DNA of 64,000 bases from Halocynthiibacter sp. SDUM655004 (GCF_026015885.1 NZ_JAPDUG010000001.1:1-64000), one strand, 5' to 3'; counted from the stretch's first letter, positions 10,701-18,583 are shown. A program made the numbers and translations. The notes: generated by a model not told the origin, from the letters alone.

Positions 10701-11206
10701 AAGTTCAGGTCCGAATAGCACGCCAAAGTCGAGGATTTTGCCCCGTGATCATCCCCAACCAACAGGATCGACCCACCCTTTGGGTTGGTGCCTGCCAAAT
10801 TAGCATGTCGCAGCGGATCCATCGAACGGTCCATGCCAGGCGCCTTGCCATACCAGATCGAAAACACCCCGTCGACGCGCGCGCCTGGAAAGGTGCCGAC
10901 AAGCTGAGAGCCCCACGTGGCAGTCGCTGCAAGATCCTCGTTTACACCTGGCTGGAAGTGGATGTTGTGCTCTTTGAGTTCCTTCTCAGCTTGCCAAAGC
11001 GACATATCATATGTGCCCACAGGCGAGCCGCGATACCCTGAAATATAGCCCCCCGTATTCAGCCCAGCCGCCGCATCACGTTTGCGCTGTTGGATCGGGA
11101 GACGCACCAAGGCCTGCATGCCGGTCATATAGACCCAGCCCTCTTTCTGATGCAGTCGGTCCTCAAGGACCATGTCGAGACGTTTGACGTGGGTGTGCGC
11201 GGTCAC
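7757..11206 (-). CDS. Indolepyruvate ferredoxin oxidoreductase, fused alpha/beta type
   Basis: A 1149-residue single-chain 2-oxoacid:ferredoxin oxidoreductase that would decarboxylate an aryl or branched 2-oxo acid to acyl-CoA with reduced ferredoxin. The N-terminal part has the GYISGYRGSP pyrimidine-binding region (about residue 50); thiamine diphosphate binding is seen in GDGTYFHSG (about 498) and HNGFVSMTGGQPH; a Cys-rich ferredoxin-like region with CEGCGDC (about 635) and further cysteines follows; the C-terminal gamma-type domain starts with SGIGGAGVVT (about 722). The length is normal for the proteobacterial fused form. A GTG start is chosen because AAAGGAG lies eight bases upstream and the serine hydrolase gene ends 12 bases before it. 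The aerobic alphaproteobacterial fused form needs no separate subunits. Confidence 0.9.
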   Translation of the reverse strand: MTAHTHVKRLDMVLEDRLHQKEGWVYMTGMQALVRLPIQQRKRDAAAGLNTGGYISGYRGSPVGTYDMSLWQAEKELKEHNIHFQPGVNEDLAATATWGSQLVGTFPGARVDGVFSIWYGKAPGMDRSMDPLRHANLAGTNPKGGSILLVGDDHGAKSSTLACYSDLNFASLGMPLLAPSNVQDVLDMGLHGIAMSRYSGTLVGMKLVTDVVEGGGSVYVSPNSPEIVIPQGNVPDTSIKPFTPIPEQERLLWDVKLKKALAYARANELNKLEGPKDARIGIIAAGKAWQDLNQSLAGLGYKDGKLGSIPARLLKIGMVWPLDPEVIAKFADGLDTIILVEEKRPLLEDQIRTILYETEQRPRIVGKTFHGTAYSAEADDCAFPGFGEIDPNQVTRVLVKVAQEIDADCGLSLPNQPETLSNLGAGSIRPPSFCAGCPHGRSTQVVDGSRALAGIGCHTMAMLRDPKTTNSVSHMGGEGAMWLGQFPFTDEKHVFANMGDGTYFHSGLMAIRAAVAAGAPITYKLLHNGFVSMTGGQPHDGEVSPLQMVHQLRAEGVERIALVADEPEKYEGKNLGVGASLHPRSEMEHVQRELRDISGVTVIIYDQPCATERRRLRKRGKWVDPDKRAFINPEVCEGCGDCSTVSACMAIEPLETKLGRKRKINQSSCNKDFSCIEGFCPSFVTLTGATPRKVQQTEVAIDVSHLPLPTPREIDGSWSILVSGIGGAGVVTVGQILAVAAHADGYFSSNLDITGLAQKYGAVHSHIKLALSPEQMRATRIAAGEADALIGCDLVVAAGDEALSKLTHGKSVAVSDTTVVPTSEFSKNPDWQLSGAEQAERLSTVLGDGARTMNAQELAEKIMGDRVFANMLLMGASWQQGGIPLSLEAIYHAIDLNGVAVVKNKQAFELGRLAMGDPAAAKELMGDKTETFLDALHEKTLDEIIAHRTGELIAYDGPALAKRYTDKLASAKAAGLSEEALKAIARGLYKLLAVKDEWEVARLYCKPSFRASLEEAFEGEMEMTFYFGAWPIGGVDPKTGKHTKGAVKGKTAMRFFTLMNRLRKLRGTRLDPFRNSEEAVLARQLLEEYEADIDFAMAQANQADAEVLIELLDLPEHIRGYGHVRERHAAEVAKKRAKLRDALTTNAIA

Positions 11207-11218
11207 GTGGAGGCTCCT

Positions 11219-12418
11219 TTAGGCAAAGAGATGAGAGGTGGCAATGGGGCGTAGATAGCGGGCCATCTGCATGTTCGACGTGGTGCTGAAATAGACGATG
11301 ACCAGATCACGTGATGGCGAAACATAGAGGCCTTGGTCCATGAACCCACCCTTGTACATATCACCGTCTGACCAAATGCAGTCCCACTGTCGCGCGTTGC
11401 CAAGAATCGTGTCATCGGCGAGCCTGTCGGTGAACACCGGGCCATCATATCCGTTCATAAAAAACGCCTTGTCCCGCACACCATTGCGAATGCGCGCCAA
11501 AGTCGCCTCGCTGACGATCTGTTTCGTTGAGACCTTTGGCCAGCTTGGTGTAAAGAGCATGCCAAACCGCGCCATGTCGCCCAAGGTGGAGGAGATAACA
11601 CCATGCGCCAGTGCCACACCATCTGGCGAGAGATGCACCTGCATGGGGCCTTCTGCGCCGACATGTTGCCAGACGTTTTCACGGAACAGTTCGGCCCACG
11701 GTTTGTCCGAAACAGCTTCGGCCAGTAGCACCAGCACCTGCGTGCAGGGTGACCCGTATTCGAATTTCTCGCCCGGAGTGCTGACCCGCTTGCTGGATTG
11801 CAGCACCTCAAGCAATGATTCGACGCGGCCCTGAAAAGGCGCATTGAACTCGGCCATAAAGGCGCGGATTGCGTTGGAGGAAGGGTCCGCGCGTGTGGCG
11901 TTGTTTTCTTCGCAATCCATGCCAGGGGTCATGTCCATCGCATCGCGCACGGTGACGTCATGCCAATCGGTGTCGCGCAACGCAGGAACATAGTCGCCGA
12001 TACAGCGCGTTTCGTCGATGCGGCCCTGCTCGATCAAGTGATCGATCATCAACCCCGCCATGGGTTTGGCGCAGGAAGCCCACAGGTGGGGCTGCTCTGG
12101 GCGCAAATCGGGATAGCTTTCCGCGATGACCTCACCGTTCTTGATCGCGAGAAAGGCCCGCGCGCCGCTTTGGGGGTGCACGAGATAGTCGCTCAACGAC
12201 ATCGTCCCGAGGTCCGTCGTCGCGGATATATCGAAGAGTTCGGGAAGGGGCGAAGACCCCAGCTGCGCGCGGTCCTCCGGGCTATGCACCAGCGCCGTCG
12301 GCATGGTCTCGGATATATGTGTGCACCACCAATGCCCGACATCCCCGCATTCGAGTAGTTTCGGAACCGAGACCTGCGCGCGTACGCGATAGGTCTCTTC
12401 GACTGCCAGCTTAGACAT
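11219..12418 (-). CDS. Serine hydrolase of the class C beta-lactamase fold
   Basis: A 399-residue protein of the beta-lactamase/esterase/D-aminopeptidase superfamily. The SxxK nucleophile motif is SCAK (about residues 113-116) and the second motif reads YGS near 220. The third KTG-type motif is not obvious, and HGV near the C-terminal third may replace it. No signal peptide is visible, so it should act in the cytoplasm, which argues against a resistance enzyme and for an esterase or amidase. It overlaps the end of the amidohydrolase remnant by eight bases and lies between a TRAP transporter and the IOR gene, so it probably hydrolyses an imported ester, lactone or amide. Confidence 0.85.
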   Translation of the reverse strand: MSKLAVEETYRVRAQVSVPKLLECGDVGHWWCTHISETMPTALVHSPEDRAQLGSSPLPELFDISATTDLGTMSLSDYLVHPQSGARAFLAIKNGEVIAESYPDLRPEQPHLWASCAKPMAGLMIDHLIEQGRIDETRCIGDYVPALRDTDWHDVTVRDAMDMTPGMDCEENNATRADPSSNAIRAFMAEFNAPFQGRVESLLEVLQSSKRVSTPGEKFEYGSPCTQVLVLLAEAVSDKPWAELFRENVWQHVGAEGPMQVHLSPDGVALAHGVISSTLGDMARFGMLFTPSWPKVSTKQIVSEATLARIRNGVRDKAFFMNGYDGPVFTDRLADDTILGNARQWDCIWSDGDMYKGGFMDQGLYVSPSRDLVIVYFSTTSNMQMARYLRPIATSHLFA

Positions 12419-12647
12419 GGCTTCTCCTTCCTTGCTTAGGCATGCAATCCTTGTGAATGACCCCGCCCTTCATAATCAGGTGCAGCGTCTCAGATGGCCG
12501 TGTTAAAACGTCGAAATCTTCAAGCGGGTTGCCATCGATCAGCAATCGATCGCCATGCGCCCCTTCCTTAATCAGCCCATCGGTCGTGCCGTTGGAAATC
12601 CGCGCGTTGCGGATCAGCACCGGCTCTGATTGTGCGCCGGGCAGCAT
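12411..12647 (-). pseudogene. Internally deleted amidohydrolase remnant
   Basis: A 78-codon frame whose first part (residues 9-24, EPVLIRNARISNGTTDG) matches the N-terminal strand of imidazolonepropionase-like amidohydrolases and whose rest (about residues 25-66, with LLIDGNPLEDFDVL and LIMKGGVIHKD) matches the extreme C terminus of the same family. The roughly 350 residues that normally lie between, with all metal-binding His and Asp, are missing, yet the frame is kept. It looks like a gene collapsed by an internal in-frame deletion. It sits 17 bases after dctM and its stop overlaps the start of the serine hydrolase, so it may persist as a translational link. The start at 12645-12647 is the ATG nearest the homology; ribosome binding is weak. 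Confidence 0.7.
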
Positions 12648-12664
12648 TGGTCGACATACAGCCA

Positions 12665-13921
12665 TCACAGCAAACCCAGCGACAGCCAAGGGAAAGCGGC
12701 GATGATGATCAGGCCGATAAGCATGACGGCGATATAGGGCAGAACGGACATTACCAACTCGTTGAACTTCTGTTTGAAGGTCACCAGCGCCACCATCAGG
12801 TTCATCCCGACGGGCGGTGTCAGATAGCCGATCTCGAGGTTCACAATCATGATGATTCCGAAGTGTACGGGGTGAAAGCCATATGCCTGCGCCACGGGCA
12901 TCAGGATCGGCCCAAGGATAAGGATCGCCTCGTTGGTGGTCATGAACGCACCCACGACCAGCAAGAGAAGGTTTACCACGAGGATAAACGCCAACGGGCT
13001 GTCGATCCAAATGCCAACCAGCTCGACCATCTGCGCAGGTACGCGGTATTCGGTCAGCACAAGGTTCAGCGAGAGCGCCACAGCGATCAAAGGAAAGAGC
13101 GCCCCGCCAAGTTTGGCAGTTTCGGTCACGACATTGAAATATTTGCGCAAGGTCATTTCGCGGTGCACGAAGAACTCGATGAAAACCGCATAGACCAGCG
13201 CAACCGCTGCGCTTTCGGTGGGGGAATAATACCCAGAATAGATGCCGCCCAAAAGGATGACGGGAAAGAGTGCGGCCCAAATCCCATCTTTGAACGCCGA
13301 TCGAAGTTCCGCCCAGTCCATCTTTTGCGGCGGCTGGTCGCGGTTCGCCCAGATCGCATAGGCGGTCATTAGCGATATAAGAACAAGCCCGGGCACGATT
13401 CCCGCGAGAAAGAGGTCAACGATGGAAGTTTCGGTCACCAACCCGTAAAGGATTAGCGGGATAGAAGGCGGGATAATGATGCCCAGTGTGCCGCCCGAGA
13501 CCACAGTTCCAAGCGCAAAGCGGTTCGTGTAGCCTGCTTCTTTCATTGCGGGATACAGCACCGAGCCAACAGCGATCATCGTCACAATGGACGAGCCGGA
13601 AATAGCCGCAAAAATCGCGCACGAAATGATCGCGGCCACGCCAAGACCGCCACGGCTCGGCGCGGTCATGGCCCGCACGATCCGAACCAGTCGCCGCGCG
13701 GCGGTGCCTTCGGTCATCACCGCACCGCACAGCAGGAACAGTGGCACCGACAGGATGAGTTCCTTGTTGAGCGAGGTCCACATATCCTCGACGATGTAGT
13801 CAAGATAGCCGTGGCCCCAGACAAGATGCACATAGGCAATAGCGGCGATGAGAATAACCGTCAGTGTCTGGCGCAGCACTAGCAGTGCAAGAACAAGACC
13901 AAGAAGACCTAAAGCGCTCAT
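12665..13921 (-). CDS. dctM: TRAP transporter large permease (DctM family)
   Basis: A 418-residue integral membrane protein with about 12 hydrophobic segments, the large subunit of a tripartite ATP-independent periplasmic transporter that uses ion gradients to import organic acids. Family features include the N-terminal LFLLCGAVMTEG and the SGSSIVTMIAVGSVLYPAMKEAGY segment near residue 110-135, and GGTLGIIIPPSIPLILYG near 145-160. It overlaps the small permease by four bases (ATGA at 13918-13921). It works with dctQ and dctP; the substrate is not readable from sequence. Confidence 0.93.
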   Translation of the reverse strand: MSALGLLGLVLALLVLRQTLTVILIAAIAYVHLVWGHGYLDYIVEDMWTSLNKELILSVPLFLLCGAVMTEGTAARRLVRIVRAMTAPSRGGLGVAAIISCAIFAAISGSSIVTMIAVGSVLYPAMKEAGYTNRFALGTVVSGGTLGIIIPPSIPLILYGLVTETSIVDLFLAGIVPGLVLISLMTAYAIWANRDQPPQKMDWAELRSAFKDGIWAALFPVILLGGIYSGYYSPTESAAVALVYAVFIEFFVHREMTLRKYFNVVTETAKLGGALFPLIAVALSLNLVLTEYRVPAQMVELVGIWIDSPLAFILVVNLLLLVVGAFMTTNEAILILGPILMPVAQAYGFHPVHFGIIMIVNLEIGYLTPPVGMNLMVALVTFKQKFNELVMSVLPYIAVMLIGLIIIAAFPWLSLGLL

Positions 13922-14472
13922 TCTACGGCCTCTTCACGCGCTGGCGCGGATGCGGGCCAGATTGCAAAAATGAAGTACCGCACGGCAGCGGAAGCGAAAC
14001 CAATAGGAATTGCGCACTGTATGATCCAAACGGGCGTCTCAAGTCCCGGCATGACCGTGCCGATAGACTTGGACGACGCCACAAACACCCAGCCATAGTA
14101 GGTAACCGCAGCAAAGACCGCACCGCTGATCAGGTTGGCCAATCTATCTATGTTCGCCCCCCAAGAGGCAGGCACCCAAGAAAAAGCAATGCGCGGAACA
14201 ATCTGTGTGCCGGTCGCAACGCTCACTCCGAGGCCCGCGAAAGCACCGATAACCAACAGGAACAGGGACATTTTTCCAGCGCCATACAGCCCTGTTGACC
14301 CCATCTCGAAGCCCAAGGCAGTGCCCACGGGCCCTACAAACTCACGTCCCGCAACATCAAGAAAGATCAAAACCCCAATCATTGTGAACGCGACAACTGC
14401 GATCCATTTTTCGGCTAGGTGCCAGATGCTTAGCAATTTGGTCACGGGCGCTGGCGTGATTTGGCTTGTCAT
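13918..14472 (-). CDS. dctQ: TRAP transporter small permease (DctQ family)
   Basis: A 184-residue membrane protein with four hydrophobic segments, typical of the small TRAP subunit that pairs with DctM. FLDVAGREF near residue 48 matches the family's D-x-x-x-R-x-F segment in the first loop. The C-terminal end is rich in Glu/Ala and overlaps the dctM start by ATGA, giving translational coupling. The ATG at 14472 follows the binding-protein gene after 70 bases that include a stem-loop. Confidence 0.92.
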   Translation of the reverse strand: MTSQITPAPVTKLLSIWHLAEKWIAVVAFTMIGVLIFLDVAGREFVGPVGTALGFEMGSTGLYGAGKMSLFLLVIGAFAGLGVSVATGTQIVPRIAFSWVPASWGANIDRLANLISGAVFAAVTYYGWVFVASSKSIGTVMPGLETPVWIIQCAIPIGFASAAVRYFIFAIWPASAPAREEAVE

Positions 14473-14504
14473 GGGAATACGCTCTTCGACAATGAGGTGG
14501 TGAA

Positions 14505-14524
14505 GGCCGCCAGATTTGGCGACC
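14505..14524 (-). other. Stem-loop between dctP and dctQ
   Basis: CGCCA-gatt-TGGCG with a further GG/CC pair beyond a 1x1 mismatch lies between the binding-protein gene and the small permease gene. There is no T-run after it in the direction of transcription, so it is more likely an mRNA-stability or partial-termination element favouring the binding protein than a true terminator. Confidence 0.4.
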
Positions 14525-14542
14525 CTCGCGAAGCACTGGGGC

Positions 14543-15547
14543 TCACTTACCGCAAGCGGCTTTGCCTTCTTCCATCAGCTTGATGATTTTTGCGCCATCT
14601 TCGCCATAGTCAGCAGCCATTGCTGCCCAGAACGGGGGCAGTTTTTCGCGGAAGGCTGCAACCTGCTCGGCAGGGACTTCGATGATGGACCCACCGCTTT
14701 GGGTATGCATCCCTCGCAGCACGTCTTCGAACGCGAAAATCTCATCCATGACGGCCTTTGACGAGAATTGAGCGAAAGCACGCTTGACAGCAGCCTGGTC
14801 TTCTTCACTCAGACGCTCCAGAACGCGCTGACTCATGGCGAACATCGCCGGACCGTTTGAATAATTGTATTCGGACACAACCGGGTAAACCTTGTTAAGT
14901 CCAGATGGGATGTAGAATGTATAGACCGTTGGATAGACGTCGATCAGACCTGTCGAAGCAGAGGACGCCGCTTCGCCCGGGCTAACTGGTACCGGGTTGG
15001 CTCCCAGCGTTTTCCAGTATTCGGTATTGATACGATTGACAGAGATGCCGATTTTGAGACCTTTCAGGTCGTCAGGGCTCGCGATCTCGCGGTCTGACAC
15101 CAGATACCCGTTGCCAACTTCGGCCCAGGTGCCAAAATAGACGCCTTTGCTGCTCAGGCGCGCGCGGATCTCATCGGTCAAGTGATTGTCCTGCACACAG
15201 GCCCGCTGGTCATTGCTGTCGTAATAACCGTATAACTGCATCAGCCCGATTTCAGGAGCTTGCTGCGCCCCTGCGTTAACCGTGAAAAGGCCCATCTCGA
15301 TCCGGCCACGCGCCAATTGCGCCATAGTATCGTTTTCAGTACCAAGCTGCGAATTGAAGTACGGCTCGACCTTGAGGCGACCTTCGCTTTCGGTGGCAAT
15401 CGCCTCGGCCAGCCTGATGATCTGAGCGCCCCATGGGGTCTTTTCAGGCGCCGCTGTCGCAAGCTTCAAAACGGTTTCGGCGTGTGCTGCGGTCATCGAC
15501 GCCATTGCAAAAACGCCAACGGTCGCCATTGTTTTCAGAAATTTCAT
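14543..15547 (-). CDS. dctP: TRAP transporter substrate-binding protein (DctP family)
   Basis: A 334-residue periplasmic solute receptor that delivers substrate to DctQM. A signal peptide covers about residues 1-23 (ending ASMTAAHA). The mature protein has family features GAQIIRLAEAI, the LKGLKIG segment with a following Arg (V-N-R near residue 165) and the C-terminal helix ending at Lys334; the conserved Arg of the family binds a carboxylate, so the ligand is probably an organic acid. The ATG at 15547 with GGGAGGAG directly upstream is chosen over an earlier in-frame ATG at 15577. It is the first gene of the operon and the closest to the divergent LysR gene. Confidence 0.9.
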   Translation of the reverse strand: MKFLKTMATVGVFAMASMTAAHAETVLKLATAAPEKTPWGAQIIRLAEAIATESEGRLKVEPYFNSQLGTENDTMAQLARGRIEMGLFTVNAGAQQAPEIGLMQLYGYYDSNDQRACVQDNHLTDEIRARLSSKGVYFGTWAEVGNGYLVSDREIASPDDLKGLKIGISVNRINTEYWKTLGANPVPVSPGEAASSASTGLIDVYPTVYTFYIPSGLNKVYPVVSEYNYSNGPAMFAMSQRVLERLSEEDQAAVKRAFAQFSSKAVMDEIFAFEDVLRGMHTQSGGSIIEVPAEQVAAFREKLPPFWAAMAADYGEDGAKIIKLMEEGKAACGK

Positions 15548-15635
15548 GTTGTCTCCTCCCAGCCTTTCATAGCCCAACAGAGAAAACCTTCCATTTTGCG
15601 GTCATTCAGTCCAATTTACTTTTGTATATAAATCA

Positions 15636-15648
15636 TTCAATATTCGAA
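15636..15648. promoter_or_regulatory. LysR-type T-N11-A operator candidate
   Basis: TTC-AATATTC-GAA, an inverted TTC/GAA pair in the T-N11-A form of LysR boxes, lies in the shared region between dctP and the lysR gene, about 90 bases upstream of both starts. The position fits activation of the TRAP operon and autoregulation. The element is short, so chance occurrence is possible. Confidence 0.45.
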
Positions 15649-15736
15649 TGGTGATCATTTTTGCGTTTGATTCCATCGACTTCGATGGATCGAGCGCGGT
15701 TGGCTTTATCACACTTTTTCTGTCGGAGGAGAGTTC

Positions 15737-16678
15737 TTGCTTAACCTTGCCCAATTGCACCACTTCAAGCTTGTTGCGCAAACCGGCAGTTTTGCCCGTG
15801 CTGCCGAACACGCCAACATTACACAACCGGCGCTGAGTAACTCGATCCGAAGCTTGGAAGCCAAACTAGGATTTACACTGTTTGAGCGCTCTGAGCGGCC
15901 TATCGCACTTACCCCTATGGCCCGCAATATCTTGCACCGAGTCGACGCGCTGATGTTTGAGGCGCGCAATCTTGACCAAGCGCTTGGCAATCTCGCCTCA
16001 GGCCAAGGCGGGCACATACGCCTTGGGATGACGGCGGTGTATTCCACGGCCCTTGGCGGGCCAATTGTCGCTGAATTTCACAATGCGCATCCGCACATAA
16101 AGCTCGACCTGGTGATGCAGGAAACCAATGCTCTCGTAGATGGGCTTCATGACGAAAGTCTTGATCTGATCGTTGGCGAAACCCGAGAGCTTCCAATTGA
16201 TCAGTCCGATACGTTGGATATCACTGAATTGTTTGCCCAGCCCGGCGGCGCATTTTGCCGAGCGGGTCATCCCATCCTGTCCATCCGCCAACCCAAGCCT
16301 GTTGATCTGGCGCGATATAGGTTTGCAGGAACCCACTTTCCGAGCGAAGTTGAGTATGCGTTTGGTTGCTTCATCGGTCGGGACCCCAACGACACGGAAC
16401 CGATGATCTCTATCGACAGTCATAACATCGCAGCGTTGCGTGACGCGGCGGTGGAAAGCAACCTGATCTTGCTGACTACGCGCGGGACCGTGCGCAATGC
16501 GCTTGCACTGGGTGTCCTGAAACAGATTCCTATCGAATTGGGTATTAACGGACACTGGTCCCTTGCTTTACGTAGGGGGCGGGTCGTACATCCTGCCGTA
16601 CCTAAACTTATTCAGAAGATCATCGAAATCAGCAAGCGCGACCACGATCAGCGGGTCGTGCCTTACGTCGCATCTTAA
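15737..16678 (+). CDS. LysR-family transcriptional regulator
   Basis: A 313-residue regulator with an N-terminal winged helix-turn-helix (residues about 4-62, containing GSFARAAEHANITQPALSNSIRSLE in pieces) and a LysR substrate-binding domain (about 90-300). The start is a TTG: GGAGGAGAG lies just upstream and the HTH begins immediately after, while the first in-frame ATG would cut into the domain. It is divergent from dctP, so it is the probable activator of the whole TRAP/IOR/IlvD operon, with the operon's substrate or a metabolite as coinducer. Confidence 0.9.
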   Translation: MLNLAQLHHFKLVAQTGSFARAAEHANITQPALSNSIRSLEAKLGFTLFERSERPIALTPMARNILHRVDALMFEARNLDQALGNLASGQGGHIRLGMTAVYSTALGGPIVAEFHNAHPHIKLDLVMQETNALVDGLHDESLDLIVGETRELPIDQSDTLDITELFAQPGGAFCRAGHPILSIRQPKPVDLARYRFAGTHFPSEVEYAFGCFIGRDPNDTEPMISIDSHNIAALRDAAVESNLILLTTRGTVRNALALGVLKQIPIELGINGHWSLALRRGRVVHPAVPKLIQKIIEISKRDHDQRVVPYVAS

Positions 16679-17045
16679 GCTCTCAGCTGAAAGGCATGCC
16701 ATGAAAGCACGATCTCGATGCCAACCAAAACAACGACCTTGAATGGCCGGCTTGTCAGCACGCGCTGCGCTACAAAAACTAATGTTTTGCGATCGCGAGA
16801 GAATGCTACGTTAGTTCAGCGCGAAAAATGGACGACTGGAAAGTCCGCAGCGCAGTCATCCAACATGCCGAAATGCTGTGCTCAGCGGCCAATGTCCGTA
16901 ATGCGGACTGCAGATGCAGCAAGGGAACCAATTGTCCAATGCCCGCTAGGGGCCGAAAATGGTTGTTCGCGTGGGACCTAAGGAAGGTTGGAACAACAAA
17001 TAGACTGCCCGTTTGCCTAAAAGCGAGGCGCGAGCCGGATTGAGG
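16679..17045. other. Intergenic region, degenerate repeat-like sequence
   Basis: A 367-base gap without a supported gene. The part at about 16840-16970 holds a small inverted pair (GTCCG-taatg-CGGAC near 16895) and resembles the decayed GC-rich intergenic relics common in Roseobacter genomes. Overlapping short open frames here have no domain and no binding site. Confidence 0.4.
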
Positions 17046-17900
17046 TTAACCGCATTCCATCGACGCGACAGCGCGGTAGGTTTCGCCCTCATGAGGCGCC
17101 CGTCCACGGAACATATGAGCGGTTTGAAATGAGGATGTGAAACCCATCTTTTCCAGAGCCTCTAGCAGGGCTTTTTGGCGGGAGGGTATATCGACTGTAA
17201 CAAGCTCACTACTGAAATTGCTGGCAGCAGCACTTAATAGAACAAGTGCATCATCTGTGCTTTTCGCTACGATTGGTCCGACCTTGATACCCTCTAGGCA
17301 CGCTCGCGCTGTGGCAAAGCCACTCAAAGTTCCCGGCGTCTCCAGCACGACCGTTTTTCGGCTCGGCGTTGCATTGAACACCCATTGATCCAGGAATTGC
17401 CCGCGATCGTAGCCGGTCGCAGTCGCATCAAGCCGCGTGACTGTCTCACCGTCATGCATCGCATTTACAAGCCGCGCCTGCTCCATAGAGCATCCGGGGA
17501 TGCGCCCCTGAAGCCGTAAGACCGATCCGTGTTTTACAAAACCGGATGTCTCATAGTTGGCCTCTTGTGCAAGTACCCCATCCAAACCGATACATCGCGT
17601 CCCAGCATGTTCGAGCCCATGTTTCCACAGTGCAAACCCTATGCCTTGCCCACGAAACTCGGGCCTGCAAAGGTACAGCCCAAGGAAGGCTACATGGTCG
17701 TCGTGATTGACGACGGAAACCGCTGCAACCATCTCGCGCGCGATCCGCGCAACGAAGAAACCGTGTTTGTCAGTGGACCAGAAAGCCTCGGCGTCATCCA
17801 CCCCGGGGTTCCAGCCTTCATCAGCTGCCCAATCGATCATTTGCCGCACATCGTCCAATGCCGCCGTCTCGAACCGCACATCAGACAGGTTCAAAGTCAT
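17046..17900 (-). CDS. GNAT-family N-acetyltransferase with YitH-type C-terminal domain
   Basis: A 284-residue acetyltransferase. The N-terminal GNAT core (about residues 10-140) has the acetyl-CoA loop REFRGQGIG-like sequence PEFRGQGIGFAL near 95-106 and the following alpha helix; the C-terminal half resembles the second domain found in YitH/HolE-like proteins. The acceptor is unknown. The ATG at 17900 overlaps the gntR stop as ATGA, which fixes the start and shows co-translation with the regulator; an upstream in-frame ATG at 17948 lies inside gntR. The link with a divergent ABC transporter suggests acetylation of the imported amine or amino acid, as inference. Confidence 0.82.
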   Translation of the reverse strand: MTLNLSDVRFETAALDDVRQMIDWAADEGWNPGVDDAEAFWSTDKHGFFVARIAREMVAAVSVVNHDDHVAFLGLYLCRPEFRGQGIGFALWKHGLEHAGTRCIGLDGVLAQEANYETSGFVKHGSVLRLQGRIPGCSMEQARLVNAMHDGETVTRLDATATGYDRGQFLDQWVFNATPSRKTVVLETPGTLSGFATARACLEGIKVGPIVAKSTDDALVLLSAAASNFSSELVTVDIPSRQKALLEALEKMGFTSSFQTAHMFRGRAPHEGETYRAVASMECG

Positions 17901-18583
17901 GGCGACAGGGCATCTTTTAGTGAAAGAGGGGCAGAGGTCTTGTTGCACAAATCCAAAGATGTGAGGAGATCGAGTAGGTGGTTCTTCATGAGCTCCTCTG
18001 CAAGCGGGCCGTCCCGATCCGCGAATGCGGAGATCAAAGCATCATGAGCATGGCTTTCGCACATCGCCGTCCGGCGTTGCCAATAAAGAGCGACGATCAA
18101 GGACGAGCGCGAAATCAATTGGGTGATAAAGGCCTCTATGGTTTTCTGGTCGGAGATGCGAGCGATTTCTATGTGGAATTGACCAGAAAGGTAGATCGCG
18201 CGGCCAAAGTTTCCGCTGTGCAGCGCGTCGTGTTCCGCATCGATGTGCGCTTGTAGTTTCGCGATGTCTTCTGCGGTTGCGCGTTCGGCGGCGGAATAGG
18301 CGTTGCGCGGCTCCAGAAGGGAACGCGCCTCGAAGACTTCTCGCGCTTCTTGGACAGAAGGCTGAGCGACAAAAGCTCCACGGTTGCGTTTGTGCTCGAC
18401 CAAACGTTGATGTGACAGCGTTTGAAGGGCGGCGCGCACGGTGGTTCGGCTCACGCCATAGACATCACCGATTTCATCCTCGCCCAGCTTCGTTCCCGGA
18501 GCCAGCAGATGCTCGTGAATGGCCAGCTCGAGTTTTTCAAACAATTCGTGAGCCGTCAAAGGTGGTGTGGGCATGTCTGTCAT
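17897..18583 (-). CDS. GntR-family regulator, FadR/FCD subfamily
   Basis: A 228-residue repressor-type regulator: N-terminal winged HTH (about residues 8-75, with DEIGDVYGVSRTTVRAALQTL) and an all-helical FCD ligand domain (about 85-210) with metal-type His residues in FHIEIARI and ESHAHDAL. The ATG at 18583 is preferred (AAGGA upstream); an in-frame ATG at 18703 would add 40 unrelated residues and place the start upstream of its own presumed operator. It is divergent from the Pot-type ABC operon and probably controls both sides. Confidence 0.88.
   Translation of the reverse strand: MTDMPTPPLTAHELFEKLELAIHEHLLAPGTKLGEDEIGDVYGVSRTTVRAALQTLSHQRLVEHKRNRGAFVAQPSVQEAREVFEARSLLEPRNAYSAAERATAEDIAKLQAHIDAEHDALHSGNFGRAIYLSGQFHIEIARISDQKTIEAFITQLISRSSLIVALYWQRRTAMCESHAHDALISAFADRDGPLAEELMKNHLLDLLTSLDLCNKTSAPLSLKDALSP

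Noticed and set aside
11219-12418. Beta-lactam resistance gene
   Set aside because: The SxxK motif is present, but there is no signal peptide, the KTG-type motif is unclear, and the context is a catabolic operon; a general esterase or amidase is more likely.
12648-13280. Upstream extension of the amidohydrolase remnant frame into dctM
   Set aside because: The extra residues are a shifted reading of the conserved DctM gene; homology to amidohydrolases begins only after 12647.
16718-16981. 87-residue plus-strand frame in the gap after lysR
   Set aside because: Composition looks random (many Thr, Arg, Cys), no binding site, and it overlaps repeat-like sequence.
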